This document shows positions 33,688 through 44,173 of a stretch of 64,000 nt of DNA, piece after piece. The DNA comes from Colwellia echini. Lineage in GTDB: Bacteria > Pseudomonadota > Gammaproteobacteria > Enterobacterales > Alteromonadaceae. The stretch spans positions 1-64,000 of the forward strand of contig NZ_PJAI02000009.1 in the NCBI RefSeq assembly GCF_002843355.2, written 5' to 3'. The notes under the pieces were generated by a model that did not search any database, had not been told where the DNA came from, and saw nothing but the letters and a program-made list of their open reading frames with translations. A program made the translations under genes and the position numbers. Each line of letters opens with the position of its first letter. Position 1 is the first letter of the stretch.

Positions 33688-35199
33688 ATGTCATTTAATA
33701 TTGCACTAAGCGGTTTAAACGCGGCACAAAAAGACTTAGATGTTACATCAAATAATATTGCAAACGTTGGTACAGTCGGCTTTAAAGAGTCTCGTGCTGA
33801 ATTTGTTGATGTTTATGCAGCATCTTTATTGGCTTCAGGAAAAACTAAAGTTGGTGATGGTGTATTAACCGCCGATGTTGCCCAACAGTTTTCTCAAGGC
33901 AGTATTCAATTTACTAATAACGCCCTTGATTTAGCAATTACTGGTAATGGCTTTTTTGCTACCGTACCTGAGCTTGACTCACTAGAGACATCTTATACAC
34001 GTGCGGGACAATTTAAACTTAACGCAGATAACTTTGTGGTTAACTCACAAGGTGGTCATTTATTAGGTTTTCCTGTTAACCCTGATGGCTCATCAGCCTC
34101 GGTAAGTTTAAGTACTGCAGAGCCTATTCGAATTCCTACTGCATCAGGTGCGCCAACGCAAACTAGCGAAGTTGATGTAAGAATGAACCTACCTGCGGGC
34201 GATAGTTATATTGCTGGTGCGCCGGGTAACTTTGACCCAGATGATCCACTAACTTTTAATAATTCAACATCAATTACCATTTTTGATTCATTAGGTGATA
34301 GTCATGTTATGACTTACTTCTATATTAAAGATGATCCAACGAGCTCTCCCAACGAATGGATGATGTTTGCTGCGGTTGACGGTAAAGTTATTGATTTAGA
34401 AGAAGGCAACGCGGCTAACGCAGTTGCCGCAACTACGGCAAGAAATGCCGCTGATGCTGCGCAAGTGACTTATGATGCTATTGCTTCTCCGACTGCTGCT
34501 GATTTAGCTACCCTTAATACCGCATTAGATGCAGCTACGGCCGCTGAAAACAATACTAACCCTGTTGGTGGTAATGTTTCAGGTCCATTAAGTGCTTCTG
34601 GTGGTGTAGTTGGTGCTAGATTAAGATTTGATGCATCAGGTGATTTTGTTAGTCAAGTACCAAGTCTTGCTGATGGTGGCATTAGAACGGTTAGTTTTGC
34701 TGATCATTTACCTAATGGTGCAGACACAACACAAATTGTAGAGATTGATTTTAACCTTGATCCTTTATCCCCTAATCCAAATGAGCCAACACAATTTGCT
34801 TCTAATTTTGAAGTAACCGCATTGAATCAAGATGGTTTAGCTGTAGGTCGATTAACCGGTATTGATATTGGCGTTGATGGTTTAGTTCGTGCTACATACA
34901 GTAATGGTACTTCACAACCGCTAGCACGTATTGCCATGGTCAACTTTGCAAACGAGCAAGGTTTATCGCAAGTAGGTAATACTGGATGGAAAGAAAGTAT
35001 TGTCTCTGGTGAGGCCCTTGCTGGTGAAGCAGGATCTGGCACCTTTGGTACTATTAACTCTTCAGCGCTAGAGCAATCAAACGTGAATTTAACCACTGAG
35101 TTGATTGATTTAATCTCAGCGCAACGTAACTTCCAAGCTAACTCTCGTGCACTTGAAGTTGATAACCAATTGAACCAAACTATTTTACAAATTAGATAA
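33688..35199 (+). CDS. flgE: Flagellar hook protein FlgE with Ala-rich insertion
   Basis: 503 residues. N-terminal MSFNIALSGLNAAQKDLDVT, then SNNIANVGTVGFKESRAEF; the C-terminal helix has TTELIDLISAQRNFQANSRA. Builds the hook. Longer than the usual 400-450 residues because of an alanine-rich, helix-prone insert at about 240-292 (NAVAATTARNAADAAQ, then ALDAATAAENN) in the surface-exposed middle. The gene ends the flgBCDE unit, with a terminator before flgF. Confidence 0.94.
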   Translation: MSFNIALSGLNAAQKDLDVTSNNIANVGTVGFKESRAEFVDVYAASLLASGKTKVGDGVLTADVAQQFSQGSIQFTNNALDLAITGNGFFATVPELDSLETSYTRAGQFKLNADNFVVNSQGGHLLGFPVNPDGSSASVSLSTAEPIRIPTASGAPTQTSEVDVRMNLPAGDSYIAGAPGNFDPDDPLTFNNSTSITIFDSLGDSHVMTYFYIKDDPTSSPNEWMMFAAVDGKVIDLEEGNAANAVAATTARNAADAAQVTYDAIASPTAADLATLNTALDAATAAENNTNPVGGNVSGPLSASGGVVGARLRFDASGDFVSQVPSLADGGIRTVSFADHLPNGADTTQIVEIDFNLDPLSPNPNEPTQFASNFEVTALNQDGLAVGRLTGIDIGVDGLVRATYSNGTSQPLARIAMVNFANEQGLSQVGNTGWKESIVSGEALAGEAGSGTFGTINSSALEQSNVNLTTELIDLISAQRNFQANSRALEVDNQLNQTILQIR

Positions 35200-35240
35200 T
35201 CACTAGCAAATTAGAGTGATATATCGGTGCAAATAAATAA

Positions 35241-35283
35241 AGCCGCTAATGTTAAGTACCAGTACTTAGTTAGCGGTTTTTTT
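35241..35283 (+). terminator. Rho-independent terminator after flgE
   Basis: CCGCTAA (35243-35249) pairs with TTAGCGG (35270-35276), with an inner TAAGTAC/GTACTTA stem and a T7 tract after it. Separates flgBCDE from flgFGHIJ. The remaining ~230 bases to the sigma-54 site show nothing else. Confidence 0.85.
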
Positions 35284-35514
35284 ATGTATAGCGTTTGCGT
35301 TTTTACGTTTTTTTATGTCTAGCTAAATGAACAATGGCAATCCATCACTTCTCTAATTTTTATTTTTTTAATTCTCTAATTATAAATGCAGTAAGTACTT
35401 TATGACATCACAAGGTTTACGGTGAAAACTTTATTACTTCACAATATTTACGATGAAAAATAAGTACATCAAATAACCTGAACTATTTTGTCAATAAGTA
35501 AACAATTCTATTCA

Positions 35515-35530
35515 TGGCACTCTATTTGCA
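35515..35530 (+). promoter_or_regulatory. Sigma-54 promoter of flgFGHIJ
   Basis: TGGCACTCTATTTGCA, a full match to the sigma-54 consensus TGGCAC-N5-TTGCA, 38 bases before the flgF ATG. It drives flgF onwards after the flgE terminator. Confidence 0.92.
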
Positions 35531-35568
35531 ACTACCTTAAATATACTTTTATTTTTGGAAAAATCATT

Positions 35569-36312
35569 ATGGATAAGTTGCTTTATATCGCAATGAGCGG
35601 TGCTAAACAAAACATGCATGCCTTATCAATTAATGCCAATAATCTGGCAAATGCCAAAACCACTGGCTTTAAAGCTGATTTGGCACAAGCCCGAAGTATG
35701 CAAGCTTTTGGTGAAGGCATGCCAACACGTGTTTTCTCAATGACAGAGCGAGCAAGCCAAAATTTTGACTCAGGCTCATTACTTCATACTGGCCGCTCGT
35801 TAGATATTGCCATAGAAGGTGAAGGTTTTTTTGCTGTACAAGCTGAAGATGGTCAAGAAGCTTATACCCGTGGTGGTCATTTACGCTTAACCGAAACAGG
35901 AGCATTAGAAACTAATGATGGAGAATTAGTTATTGGCGAAGACGGGCCAATTACTTTGCCTTTACCTGTGACTAATATTCAAATATCTCGTGACGGTACC
36001 ATTATGGTACAGCCAGAAGGTGCACCGAGTACGGTTCAAGAAGAAGTAGGCCGTATAAAAATGGTTAACCCTGACACGCGCTTAATTGAAAAAGGCAATG
36101 ATGGTTTATTTCGCGCTAAAAGCGGAGGGCAATTATTTGCCGATGTGAACGTTTCTGTATTAGGTGGCTCACTCGAATCAAGTAATGTAAATCCAATAAA
36201 TGAAATGACCGAAATGATTGCTTTACAACGTCAGTTTGAAATGCAGTTAAAAATGATGAAAACGGCAGAAGAAAATGATTCAAGCGCAGCTTCATTATTA
36301 CGCGCTTTCTAA
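35569..36312 (+). CDS. flgF: Distal rod protein FlgF
   Basis: 247 residues from ATG 35569 (TTGGAAA about 7 bases upstream). MDKLLYIAMSGAKQNMHALS, then INANNLANAKTTGFKADLAQ; EGFFAVQAEDGQEAYTRGGH; C-terminal NPINEMTEMIALQRQFEMQL. An upstream in-frame start at 35488 would include the sigma-54 promoter and is rejected. Distal rod subunit next to FlgB/C. Confidence 0.94.
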   Translation: MDKLLYIAMSGAKQNMHALSINANNLANAKTTGFKADLAQARSMQAFGEGMPTRVFSMTERASQNFDSGSLLHTGRSLDIAIEGEGFFAVQAEDGQEAYTRGGHLRLTETGALETNDGELVIGEDGPITLPLPVTNIQISRDGTIMVQPEGAPSTVQEEVGRIKMVNPDTRLIEKGNDGLFRAKSGGQLFADVNVSVLGGSLESSNVNPINEMTEMIALQRQFEMQLKMMKTAEENDSSAASLLRAF

Positions 36313-36420
36313 TTTGCTTTTGAAAAACAATTTGAAAGCATAATTAGCATAAGTATTAAAAAATTCAGCGGTTATTTGGCTCTATCAAGCAAGTAACCAC
36401 TAAACAATCAGAGGTGATGT

Positions 36421-37209
36421 ATGAACCCAGCATTATGGATTAGTAAAACCGGTTTAGATGCGCAAAATAAAGACATTGCGGTAATTTCTAATAACTTAGC
36501 CAATGCCAGTACTGTTGGTTTTAAAAAGAGTCGAGCGGTATTTGAAGATTTACTTTATCAAAATATTAATCAACCTGGTGGTCGTACAGCGCAAGATACT
36601 GAAGCGCCGTCAGGGTTAATGCTTGGTGCAGGTACTAAAGTTGTTGCTACCCAAAAAATTCATACCCAAGGTGACATGATCACTACCGATAACGCCCTTG
36701 ATTTAATGATTCAAGGTGAAGGCTTTTTCGAGATTCAAATGCCTGATGGTAGTTCAGCTTATAGCCGAAATGGTCAATTTACTATGGACGAAGAAGGTAA
36801 CTTGGTAACCCCTGGTGCTGGTTATTTAATTGAACCACAAGTAACTATTCCTGAAGACGCATTAAGTATTATTGTTTCACAAGATGGTGAAGTGTCGGTA
36901 ACACTACAAGCTCAAGCCGAGCCTGCTGTGGTAGGACAAATTAACTTAATTAACTTTGTTAACCCAACAGGATTACAGCCAATTGGTCAGAATTTATATA
37001 CCGAAACAGCAGTAAGTGGTGCGCCTCAAGAAGGCATTCCGGGATTAGAAGGCTACGGCATGATAGTGCAGGGCGCGTTAGAAACGTCAAACGTAAACAC
37101 CACTGAAGAGTTGGTTAACTTAATTGAAAGCCAACGCGTTTATGAAATGAACTCAAAAGTGATTTCTGCCGTTGATGAAATGCTTAGTTATATTAACCAA
37201 CAGCTTTAA
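36421..37209 (+). CDS. flgG: Distal rod protein FlgG
   Basis: 262 residues, the standard length. ISKTGLDAQNKDIAVISNNL, ANASTVGFKKSRAVFEDLLY, GEGFFEIQMPDGSSAYSRNG, C-terminal NTTEELVNLIESQRVYEMNS. Polymerises into the distal rod. Confidence 0.96.
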   Translation: MNPALWISKTGLDAQNKDIAVISNNLANASTVGFKKSRAVFEDLLYQNINQPGGRTAQDTEAPSGLMLGAGTKVVATQKIHTQGDMITTDNALDLMIQGEGFFEIQMPDGSSAYSRNGQFTMDEEGNLVTPGAGYLIEPQVTIPEDALSIIVSQDGEVSVTLQAQAEPAVVGQINLINFVNPTGLQPIGQNLYTETAVSGAPQEGIPGLEGYGMIVQGALETSNVNTTEELVNLIESQRVYEMNSKVISAVDEMLSYINQQL

Positions 37210-37257
37210 CACATTAACAAGTATTTAATTAATCCATTAAAATTGCAGGGGGCCATG

Positions 37258-37968
37258 ATGAAAAATCAAATGATAGTAACTACAGTGAAGTTTTTTACAA
37301 TGAGCTTATTCATTGCCATAACTACCGCGTGTAGTAATACAGTTGATTTAGCTAAAGCATTGCCTAACGATCCTGATTTTGCGCCGATAATGCCAGAAGA
37401 AGAAGAACAGCGCATTGTGCCATCGGGGTCATTATTCAAACCCAATTATGTCAACAATATTTATTCTGACTCTAAAGCGCATCGGGTTGGCGATATTATT
37501 TCGGTCATATTGAGTGAGAAAACTCAAGCGAAGAAAAATGCTAAAACAGAATTGTCAAAAGAGAGTGATACTAATTTAAATCCGGTGACTGGCTTAGGCG
37601 GCGTACCGGTAACGATAAACGGTGAATCTTTACAGTTTGGTATTAATCAAAATTCAGAGTTCACAGGCGATTCAAAAGCTGACCAAGGTAATAGCTTAAG
37701 CGGTAATATTTCGGTACACGTACTTAAAGTACTCGCTAATGGTAATTTAATGATTCGCGGTGAAAAATGGTTAACGTTAAACAATGGTGATGAATATATC
37801 CGCTTAACCGGTGTGATTCGTTCAAAAGATATTAATTCAAATAATACTATTTTATCAACCAAGGTTGCTAACGCACGTATTCAATATTCAGGTACGGGGA
37901 GCTTTGCTGATACTAATGAGCAAGGTTGGTTAGTGAAGTTCTTTAATAGTAGCTGGTGGCCTCTTTAG
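37258..37968 (+). CDS. flgH: Outer-membrane L-ring lipoprotein FlgH
   Basis: 236 residues. Lipobox ITTAC at about 21-25, then FlgH core: PSGSLFKPNYVNNIYSDSKA, HRVGDIISVILSEKTQAKKN, VLKVLANGNLMIRGEKWLTL and GVIRSKDINSNNTILSTKVA. Forms the L ring in the outer membrane. ATG 37258 (or 37255) suits the GGGGG Shine-Dalgarno at 37247. Confidence 0.94.
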   Translation: MKNQMIVTTVKFFTMSLFIAITTACSNTVDLAKALPNDPDFAPIMPEEEEQRIVPSGSLFKPNYVNNIYSDSKAHRVGDIISVILSEKTQAKKNAKTELSKESDTNLNPVTGLGGVPVTINGESLQFGINQNSEFTGDSKADQGNSLSGNISVHVLKVLANGNLMIRGEKWLTLNNGDEYIRLTGVIRSKDINSNNTILSTKVANARIQYSGTGSFADTNEQGWLVKFFNSSWWPL

Positions 37969-38128
37969 TAACCAGTTTTATTCAAACTAAGCTGAATAGA
38001 ATGTTGTATAGAGAATCAGTTCACAAATAATAAGTAATAAGTCAAAAGTAGAATAGGTCAGTATCAAGGTGAATCATATTGAATGGTTCAGTTCGATATT
38101 TAAGGCAACGAAGTAAGGTATAACTATA

Positions 38129-39220
38129 ATGAAATCTTTAATAAACACATTGATCCTTTTCACATTGCTGGCTCCTTTGTCAGTAAATGCACAGCGTATT
38201 AAAGATTTAGCCGATGTTGCAGGTGTTCGTCCTAACCAACTTATCGGTTATGGCCTTGTGGTTGGTTTACCAGGTACGGGTGAGCAAAGCCCATTTACTG
38301 AGCAAAGTTTTAAAACCATGCTCAGTAATTTTGGTATTACCATGCCTGAAGCGATGAAACCAAAAATTAAAAATGTCGCGGCCGTTGCTGTACATGCACA
38401 ATTAGATGCCTTTACTAAGCCAGGTCAAACTATCGATGTGACAGTTTCAAGTATGGGCAGTGCACAAAGTTTACGTGGTGGTACTTTAGTACAAACTATT
38501 TTAATGGGGCTTGATGGTAATGCTTATGCTGTTGCACAAGGCTCTTTAGTGGTTAGCGGTTTAGGCGCACAAGGCTTAGATGGTTCACAGGTATTGGTTA
38601 ATATTCCAACTGTTGGCCGTATATCTAACGGTGCTATTGTTGAACGCGAAGTTAAATCCCCCTTTTCATCAGGTGATTATATTACCTTTAATTTACGTCA
38701 TTCAGATTTTACTACCGCTAAACGATTATCAGACACCATTAACGAACTTATTGCAGGCTCAGCTACTGCGATTGATTCAACCTCAGTACGAGTAACCGCA
38801 CCACGTGATATCAGCGATCGTGTTAGCTTTTTATCGGTACTTGAAAACCTAGAATTTGAACCTGCATCACCTGCTGCCAAAATTATTGTTAACTCACGTA
38901 CAGGCACTATTGTTATTGGCTCAGAAGTTAAATTACTTGCTGCGGCTATTACTCATGGTGGCATTACCGTTACCATAAATGAAAATCAAAATGTATCGCA
39001 ACCTAATGCTTTCGCAGAGGGCGATACCATAGTTACTCAGCAATCAGATATTAATGTTAGTAACTCAGATGCAAGAATGTTTGTATTTAAACCTGGCGTT
39101 ACTTTAGAAACATTAGTGCGTGCAATTAATGAAGTAGGCGCAGGACCTGGCGATGTTATGGCAATTCTTGAAGCGCTTGATCAAGCTGGGGCGATACGTG
39201 GCGAGTTAGTCATTATTTAA
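38129..39220 (+). CDS. flgI: Periplasmic P-ring protein FlgI
   Basis: 363 residues. Signal peptide about 1-21 (APLSVNAQ), then [51 protein letters not shown] and C-terminal [20 protein letters not shown]. Forms the P ring in the peptidoglycan layer, assembled with FlgA. Confidence 0.96.
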   Translation: MKSLINTLILFTLLAPLSVNAQRIKDLADVAGVRPNQLIGYGLVVGLPGTGEQSPFTEQSFKTMLSNFGITMPEAMKPKIKNVAAVAVHAQLDAFTKPGQTIDVTVSSMGSAQSLRGGTLVQTILMGLDGNAYAVAQGSLVVSGLGAQGLDGSQVLVNIPTVGRISNGAIVEREVKSPFSSGDYITFNLRHSDFTTAKRLSDTINELIAGSATAIDSTSVRVTAPRDISDRVSFLSVLENLEFEPASPAAKIIVNSRTGTIVIGSEVKLLAAAITHGGITVTINENQNVSQPNAFAEGDTIVTQQSDINVSNSDARMFVFKPGVTLETLVRAINEVGAGPGDVMAILEALDQAGAIRGELVII

Positions 39221-39472
39221 TTTAACTTGTCGCTGTAAAGCTCAATTTAGGCGTCAAAACTACTAACAAACTCTTCGGGAAATAATTTGAACATCCGAAG
39301 GATGGCCTGAAAGGCGAAGTACAGGATGTACACAGTAGTGACATGCGTCAGCTCCGTGCTTCTGCCTTTAAATAAAGTCATACAACTTAAAGCTAAACAA
39401 TTAAATACTTTAAAGCGAAACAAGTAATAAAAACATTTTATAAAAAATCTTCTATTTTAGGTACATAAAGTT

Positions 39473-40669
39473 ATGGATATTAATGCAAGCCTTAAACAAA
39501 ATTTTGATCAAGCGCGTAATGCCCTTGATCTTAATGGCTTAAATGATATTCGTCAGCAATCACGTTCAAGTGATGGCGAAGCCAAAAAAGAAGCATTAAC
39601 AGAGGCGGCTCAGCAGTTTGAAGCCATTTTCATGAAAATGTTATTGGCGAGCATGCGTAAAGCCCAAGAAGTGCTTGAGTCTGACAGCCCATTTAATTCT
39701 CAATCAACCAAATTTTATCGTGACATGCATGATCAACAAATGGCTGTTGAACTCTCTTCAAATGGATCTCTTGGTTTAACCGATCTAATTGTTAGACAAT
39801 TAGGTGGAGATGATGGCAGCTTTAAGCCAAGCTCGGTATTACGTAATGATGGTAATTTATCTACAGTCGCCAGTGTAAATACTGTAAGTGGTTCAGCTGA
39901 TACTAATGAAAATGACTCGGTTGATAGTCACAGTCAGAAAAATGCAGCCAGAGAAAACTCTTTAATAGAAAAAATGCTAGCTGATCAAAGTCAGCGTCAA
40001 TCTCATGTTGAAATTCCATTTGCAGCAAACAGTACGTTATCTGCAAGTATTGGTAATCAAAGTGTCGCGAGTCAAATAAATAGCGCGATGAATCAGTACT
40101 TACAAGCTGAGAAAACGAAAGGCGTTACTAAGAAATTATCAATGGATCCTACTAACGATCAAAGCGTCAATAATTCAGCACCTTTATCTGCACAGCACTT
40201 TAACGAACCAAAAGACTTTGTTACCGCGTTAATTGAACCGGCTCAAAAAGTACAAGACGAATTAGGCGTTCCTTTTGCTGTAGTTATTGCCCAAGCGGCG
40301 CTAGAAACAGGTTGGGGACAAAAAATTATTAAACACCAAAATGGTGATAGCTCTAATAACTTATTTAACATCAAAGCTGACTCTCGTTGGGCTGGCGATA
40401 AAATAACGAAAGATACATTAGAGTTTGAACAGGGCGCTATGGTTAAAAAATCAGAGCCTTTTAGAACCTATCAAACTATTGCCGATAGTATAAACGATTA
40501 CATCAACTTCCTTTCTACTAGCGAACGCTATGAAGAAGCATTGCAAGACTCAAGCAATGTGGAACACTTCCTGCAAGGTTTACAAAAAGCGGGTTATGCA
40601 ACTGATCCTCAATATGCTGAAAAAATTCAAAGCACATTGAAAACAGTAACTAACCTCTTAGCTAAGTAA
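39473..40669 (+). CDS. flgJ: Rod-cap/peptidoglycan hydrolase FlgJ
   Basis: 398 residues. N-terminal rod-cap domain (about 30-105; EAAQQFEAIFMKMLLASMRK, MAVELSSNGSLGLTDLIVRQ), a long Ser/Asn/Gln-rich linker (about 110-245), and a C-terminal glucosaminidase domain (about 250-398; VIAQAALETGWGQ with the catalytic glutamate, NLFNIKADSRWAG, FRTYQTIADSINDYINFL). Opens peptidoglycan for the rod. The linker is longer than in Salmonella FlgJ. Confidence 0.94.
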   Translation: MDINASLKQNFDQARNALDLNGLNDIRQQSRSSDGEAKKEALTEAAQQFEAIFMKMLLASMRKAQEVLESDSPFNSQSTKFYRDMHDQQMAVELSSNGSLGLTDLIVRQLGGDDGSFKPSSVLRNDGNLSTVASVNTVSGSADTNENDSVDSHSQKNAARENSLIEKMLADQSQRQSHVEIPFAANSTLSASIGNQSVASQINSAMNQYLQAEKTKGVTKKLSMDPTNDQSVNNSAPLSAQHFNEPKDFVTALIEPAQKVQDELGVPFAVVIAQAALETGWGQKIIKHQNGDSSNNLFNIKADSRWAGDKITKDTLEFEQGAMVKKSEPFRTYQTIADSINDYINFLSTSERYEEALQDSSNVEHFLQGLQKAGYATDPQYAEKIQSTLKTVTNLLAK

Positions 40670-40915
40670 TAGCAAAATAAAAAGCTATTTATTTAGTTAG
40701 GTAAGCCGAACTTAACATAGATAAAAGTAGTCCGTAAGCAAGCATAATGCCTAGCTTAGTAAACTTTTATAAACCGTTAATTTTAACAACATTTATAACA
40801 ACAGATATATTAAAAGTTACATCAACACTTGAACAAAATATGCCGTAGTAGCTAAAGCTACAGTAGGCAATAGGTTGTCGCTCAAGTAGGTATCTTTTAT
40901 ATAGGAGACAATATT

Positions 40916-42871
40916 ATGTCAGTAGGTTTGTATCAATCAGGTGTGAGTGCTTTATTAGCTGCTCAGCAACAGCTGGCTACCACAGGTCATAATATTGCCA
41001 ACGTAAATACTGAAGGTTATACCCGTCAGCGTGCGGATCAAAACGCATCAATAGGTGTTGTTAACGGTGGTAATTACATTGGTACCGGCACTTATATTCA
41101 AGATATTACTCGCTTGTATGATCAATTTTCCTATAAAGAACAATTACAAACGCAAAGTAACTTATCTAACGCCAACTCAATGAATACACATTTAAGCCAA
41201 CTTGACCAAGTTATGTCAACCTCAGGCGGCGCGGTAGTGAGTTCACTCGACTTATTTTACCAAGGCATCAATGGTATTGCTGATAACCCAAGTGATGCTG
41301 GTTTACGTAGCATAGTACTAAACCAAGCAAGCACTTTAAGTAATGATTTTAACGAACTAGCCGCTAACTTCGACAGTATGACTAAAGCGGTTAATGGCGA
41401 AATAGAGCAAGTCGCGAGTAGAATTTCAGAAATATCTCAAGAGCTTGCAAAAATGAATGAAACCATCATGCATTCACAAAGTGATTTAACGGGACAGCCA
41501 AATGATTTACTTGATAAGCGTGACCAGTTAATTAGCGAGTTAAGTGAATATACCCGAGTATCTACAGTTGAAGACTCTAATGGTGTGTTAACGGTAATGA
41601 TTGGCCAGGGTACAACGTTAGTTGCCGGGATCACTCCGATGACATTACAAGTTACTGCGGGTGATCCAAATGCAAATGAAACTGAATTAAAACTTGTCAG
41701 TAAAGGCAGTAATATTGGTTTAAATGCTACGGCATTAGGTGGTTCATTAGCGGCAAGTTTTGAATTTCGCGATGAACATTTAACACAAGCTCGTAATGAA
41801 ATTGATCGTTTAGCCATGGCCATTTCTTCAACATTAAATGACAGCCAAGCTAGTGGTTTAGATCTTAATGGTTTACAAGGCGCGAATATTTTTACTGATA
41901 TTAACTCAACTCAGTTACAGCAAGGTAGAGTACTTGCTCATTCTAGTAATTCGTCAACAGCTAGCGGGCAAGTAGAAATTACTGATGTTAAAAAATTATC
42001 GACTGATGAATTTGAAATACGTTTTGATGGAACAGATTTTACCTTATACAACTTAACTAAAGGCAGTAATGAACCTTTAGCTGAAACTGCCGTGGGTAGT
42101 GGTGTTTATGCGTCGGCAACAGATAACGGTTTTACCTTTGCCCCAAGTGGAACACCTGCTGCTGGCGATAAGTTTAGCATTGTGCCCACTAAAAATAGTG
42201 CTGCATTAATGCAAACTACATTAACCGATGGTAGTGCTATTGCCGCGAGTAGTGCAGTAGGTGTTACGCCATCAACTAATAATGTAGCTAACGGTAATAT
42301 TGAAATTACTAATGTTAGCGATCCTGAAGCGGCAAAAAACGCGAATATTACTGTAGAAATGTATGAAGATGCAGGCCAGTTTTATTATCAGGTGTCAGAT
42401 ACATCAGGAACTATTAATAGTGGCACTTATGATCCAGCTAATGGTTTGTCGATTGATATTCCTGCAGGCTTTCAAATTAATATCAGTGGTGATGTGACAG
42501 GCTCAAGCGCGAATGCCCCTGAAACATTTACCCTCGGCAGCGCCTTTGGTGTCGGTAATGGCAGTAATGCGGTAACCATGGCAAAAACTCAAGAAATTGG
42601 TGTAACTAATGGTGGTAAAGAAACCTTTAGTCAAAGTATTGCCGTAACCAGCTCAGTAGTTGGCTCAAAAGCGAGTAATGCCGATCTAACCGCAGATACA
42701 GCGCAGGCTTTGTATACACAGGCTTACAACCGAAATCAATCAACATCAGGGGTAAACCTTGATGAAGAAGCTGCTAACTTATTGAAATATCAACAAGCGT
42801 ATCAAGCCGCTTCACAAGTAATATCTACCGCTAATACCTTGTTCGACACTATCTTGTCGGCAGTAAGGTAA
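40916..42871 (+). CDS. flgK: Hook-associated protein 1 FlgK
   Basis: 651 residues. N-terminal GVSALLAAQQQLATTGHNIA, then NVNTEGYTRQ; central domains; C-terminal GVNLDEEAANLLKYQQAYQA, then ASQVISTANTLFDTIL. Forms the hook-filament junction. GGAGA before ATG. flgL follows after 10 bases. Confidence 0.95.
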   Translation: MSVGLYQSGVSALLAAQQQLATTGHNIANVNTEGYTRQRADQNASIGVVNGGNYIGTGTYIQDITRLYDQFSYKEQLQTQSNLSNANSMNTHLSQLDQVMSTSGGAVVSSLDLFYQGINGIADNPSDAGLRSIVLNQASTLSNDFNELAANFDSMTKAVNGEIEQVASRISEISQELAKMNETIMHSQSDLTGQPNDLLDKRDQLISELSEYTRVSTVEDSNGVLTVMIGQGTTLVAGITPMTLQVTAGDPNANETELKLVSKGSNIGLNATALGGSLAASFEFRDEHLTQARNEIDRLAMAISSTLNDSQASGLDLNGLQGANIFTDINSTQLQQGRVLAHSSNSSTASGQVEITDVKKLSTDEFEIRFDGTDFTLYNLTKGSNEPLAETAVGSGVYASATDNGFTFAPSGTPAAGDKFSIVPTKNSAALMQTTLTDGSAIAASSAVGVTPSTNNVANGNIEITNVSDPEAAKNANITVEMYEDAGQFYYQVSDTSGTINSGTYDPANGLSIDIPAGFQINISGDVTGSSANAPETFTLGSAFGVGNGSNAVTMAKTQEIGVTNGGKETFSQSIAVTSSVVGSKASNADLTADTAQALYTQAYNRNQSTSGVNLDEEAANLLKYQQAYQAASQVISTANTLFDTILSAVR

Positions 42872-42881
42872 GGAGTTTTTT

Positions 42882-44117
42882 ATGCGTGTATCAACATCAC
42901 AATTTTATATGCAAAGTGCATTACAAATGGGCAATAAAAGCTCAGAGCTTAATGAACAAATGGCCAAGCTTTCAAGCGGTAAACAAGTATTAACCGCTAA
43001 AGATAATGCGGTTCAATACAGTACTTTGGCAGGCTATAAAGATGACCTATCTAATATTGAAAAATATAACCGAAATATCATTCAGGCGGAAAGTAATAAT
43101 AACTTACAAGAAACTATGTTTTCTGATGCAGAAGATATTTTAAACAATGTTAGAGATTTAGTATTACAAGCCAATAATGGTGCTATGTCTGATGAAGACT
43201 TACAAGCTATCAATGATCAGCTTAGCAATAACCTTGAACAACTTGTTGATATAGCAAACAGCCAGGATGAAAATGGCGATTACATTTTTGCAGGTTTTCA
43301 AACCAGCCAACAACCATTTAGCCAAAAAGCTGACGGCTCTGTAAATTATAGCGGCGATAGTGGCGTTAACACCCTACAAGTTTCAAAAAATATTAATGTA
43401 GCGACTAATCAATCGGGTGATGCAGCATTTATGAAAGTAGCTAATGCTATTGGTGACTTTAGTGCTAATTATCCACCATCATTACCCGCTTTTCCAAATG
43501 CTAATACCTCAGGTGTTGCATTAGCAAGTGCCAATATTACTGACCGTGGAACTTATAACACCAGCGCAACACCGCATGATTATACTTTTGACTTTGCTGT
43601 TGGAACTGGAGATCTAACAGTAACTGATAGTGCAGGCGGAACGACTACTTTTCCGGTTGCAGATTACGAAGGCGGTAAAAAAATAACCATTGATGGCATT
43701 GAAGTTTCGATAAGCGGCAATCCATTGCCGGGTGAAAGCTTTACCATGAGCGAACAAGAAGAAGTGAGTATTTTTGACGCAGTTAATAATGCAATTTCTT
43801 GGGTAGGTCAAGGTGTGAGTGCTAGTGAACCTGAACAACGTCAAGTTGATTACAACACAGTTTTAGACCAACTCAGCTCTACCTTAACGCACTTGTCATC
43901 ACGTCGTTCTGAAGTTGGAATTAGGTTGCAAGTCTTGGAAAACCAAGACAATAGACACTTAGACACTGCATTAGGTCTAGAGTCAGGTAAAGCCAATATT
44001 GAAGATTTAGATATAGCTAAAGCAATAACTGAATTTGAACAATCGCAATTGGCTTTACAAGCATCACAACAAGTTTTTACCAAGGTACAAGGTTTAACGT
44101 TATTTAATTACCTTTAA
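42882..44117 (+). CDS. flgL: Hook-associated protein 3 FlgL
   Basis: 411 residues. MRVSTSQFYMQSALQMGNKS, AKLSSGKQVLTAKDNAVQYS, flagellin-like helices and C-terminal DLDIAKAITEFEQSQLALQA, then SQQVFTKVQGLTLFNYL. Second junction protein, under the first flagellin subunit. AAGGAG before ATG. Confidence 0.95.
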   Translation: MRVSTSQFYMQSALQMGNKSSELNEQMAKLSSGKQVLTAKDNAVQYSTLAGYKDDLSNIEKYNRNIIQAESNNNLQETMFSDAEDILNNVRDLVLQANNGAMSDEDLQAINDQLSNNLEQLVDIANSQDENGDYIFAGFQTSQQPFSQKADGSVNYSGDSGVNTLQVSKNINVATNQSGDAAFMKVANAIGDFSANYPPSLPAFPNANTSGVALASANITDRGTYNTSATPHDYTFDFAVGTGDLTVTDSAGGTTTFPVADYEGGKKITIDGIEVSISGNPLPGESFTMSEQEEVSIFDAVNNAISWVGQGVSASEPEQRQVDYNTVLDQLSSTLTHLSSRRSEVGIRLQVLENQDNRHLDTALGLESGKANIEDLDIAKAITEFEQSQLALQASQQVFTKVQGLTLFNYL

Positions 44118-44157
44118 TAAGGTTTAATTATTTTTAAATAGGATTAATTTTATAAGT

Positions 44158-44173
44158 TGGCATTTTTTATGCT
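44158..44173 (+). promoter_or_regulatory. Sigma-54 promoter candidate for the first flagellin
   Basis: TGGCATTTTTTATGCT has -24 GG and -12 GC at exact spacing and 13 of 16 typical positions. It lies about 320 bases upstream of the flagellin start, which would give a long leader. That leader contains small hairpins (for example ATAAGCAA/TTGCTTAT near 44368-44393). No sigma-28 site is visible before this flagellin. Confidence 0.55.

Noticed and set aside
35488..35568. N-terminal extension of FlgF
   Set aside because: It contains the full-consensus sigma-54 promoter; FlgF proteins start at MDKLLYIAMSG.
39281..39345. Imperfect palindrome ACATCC..GGATGT between flgI and flgJ as an attenuator
   Set aside because: Arms are short and interrupted, and no T-tract follows; it may be another dispersed-repeat relic but I cannot support a function.
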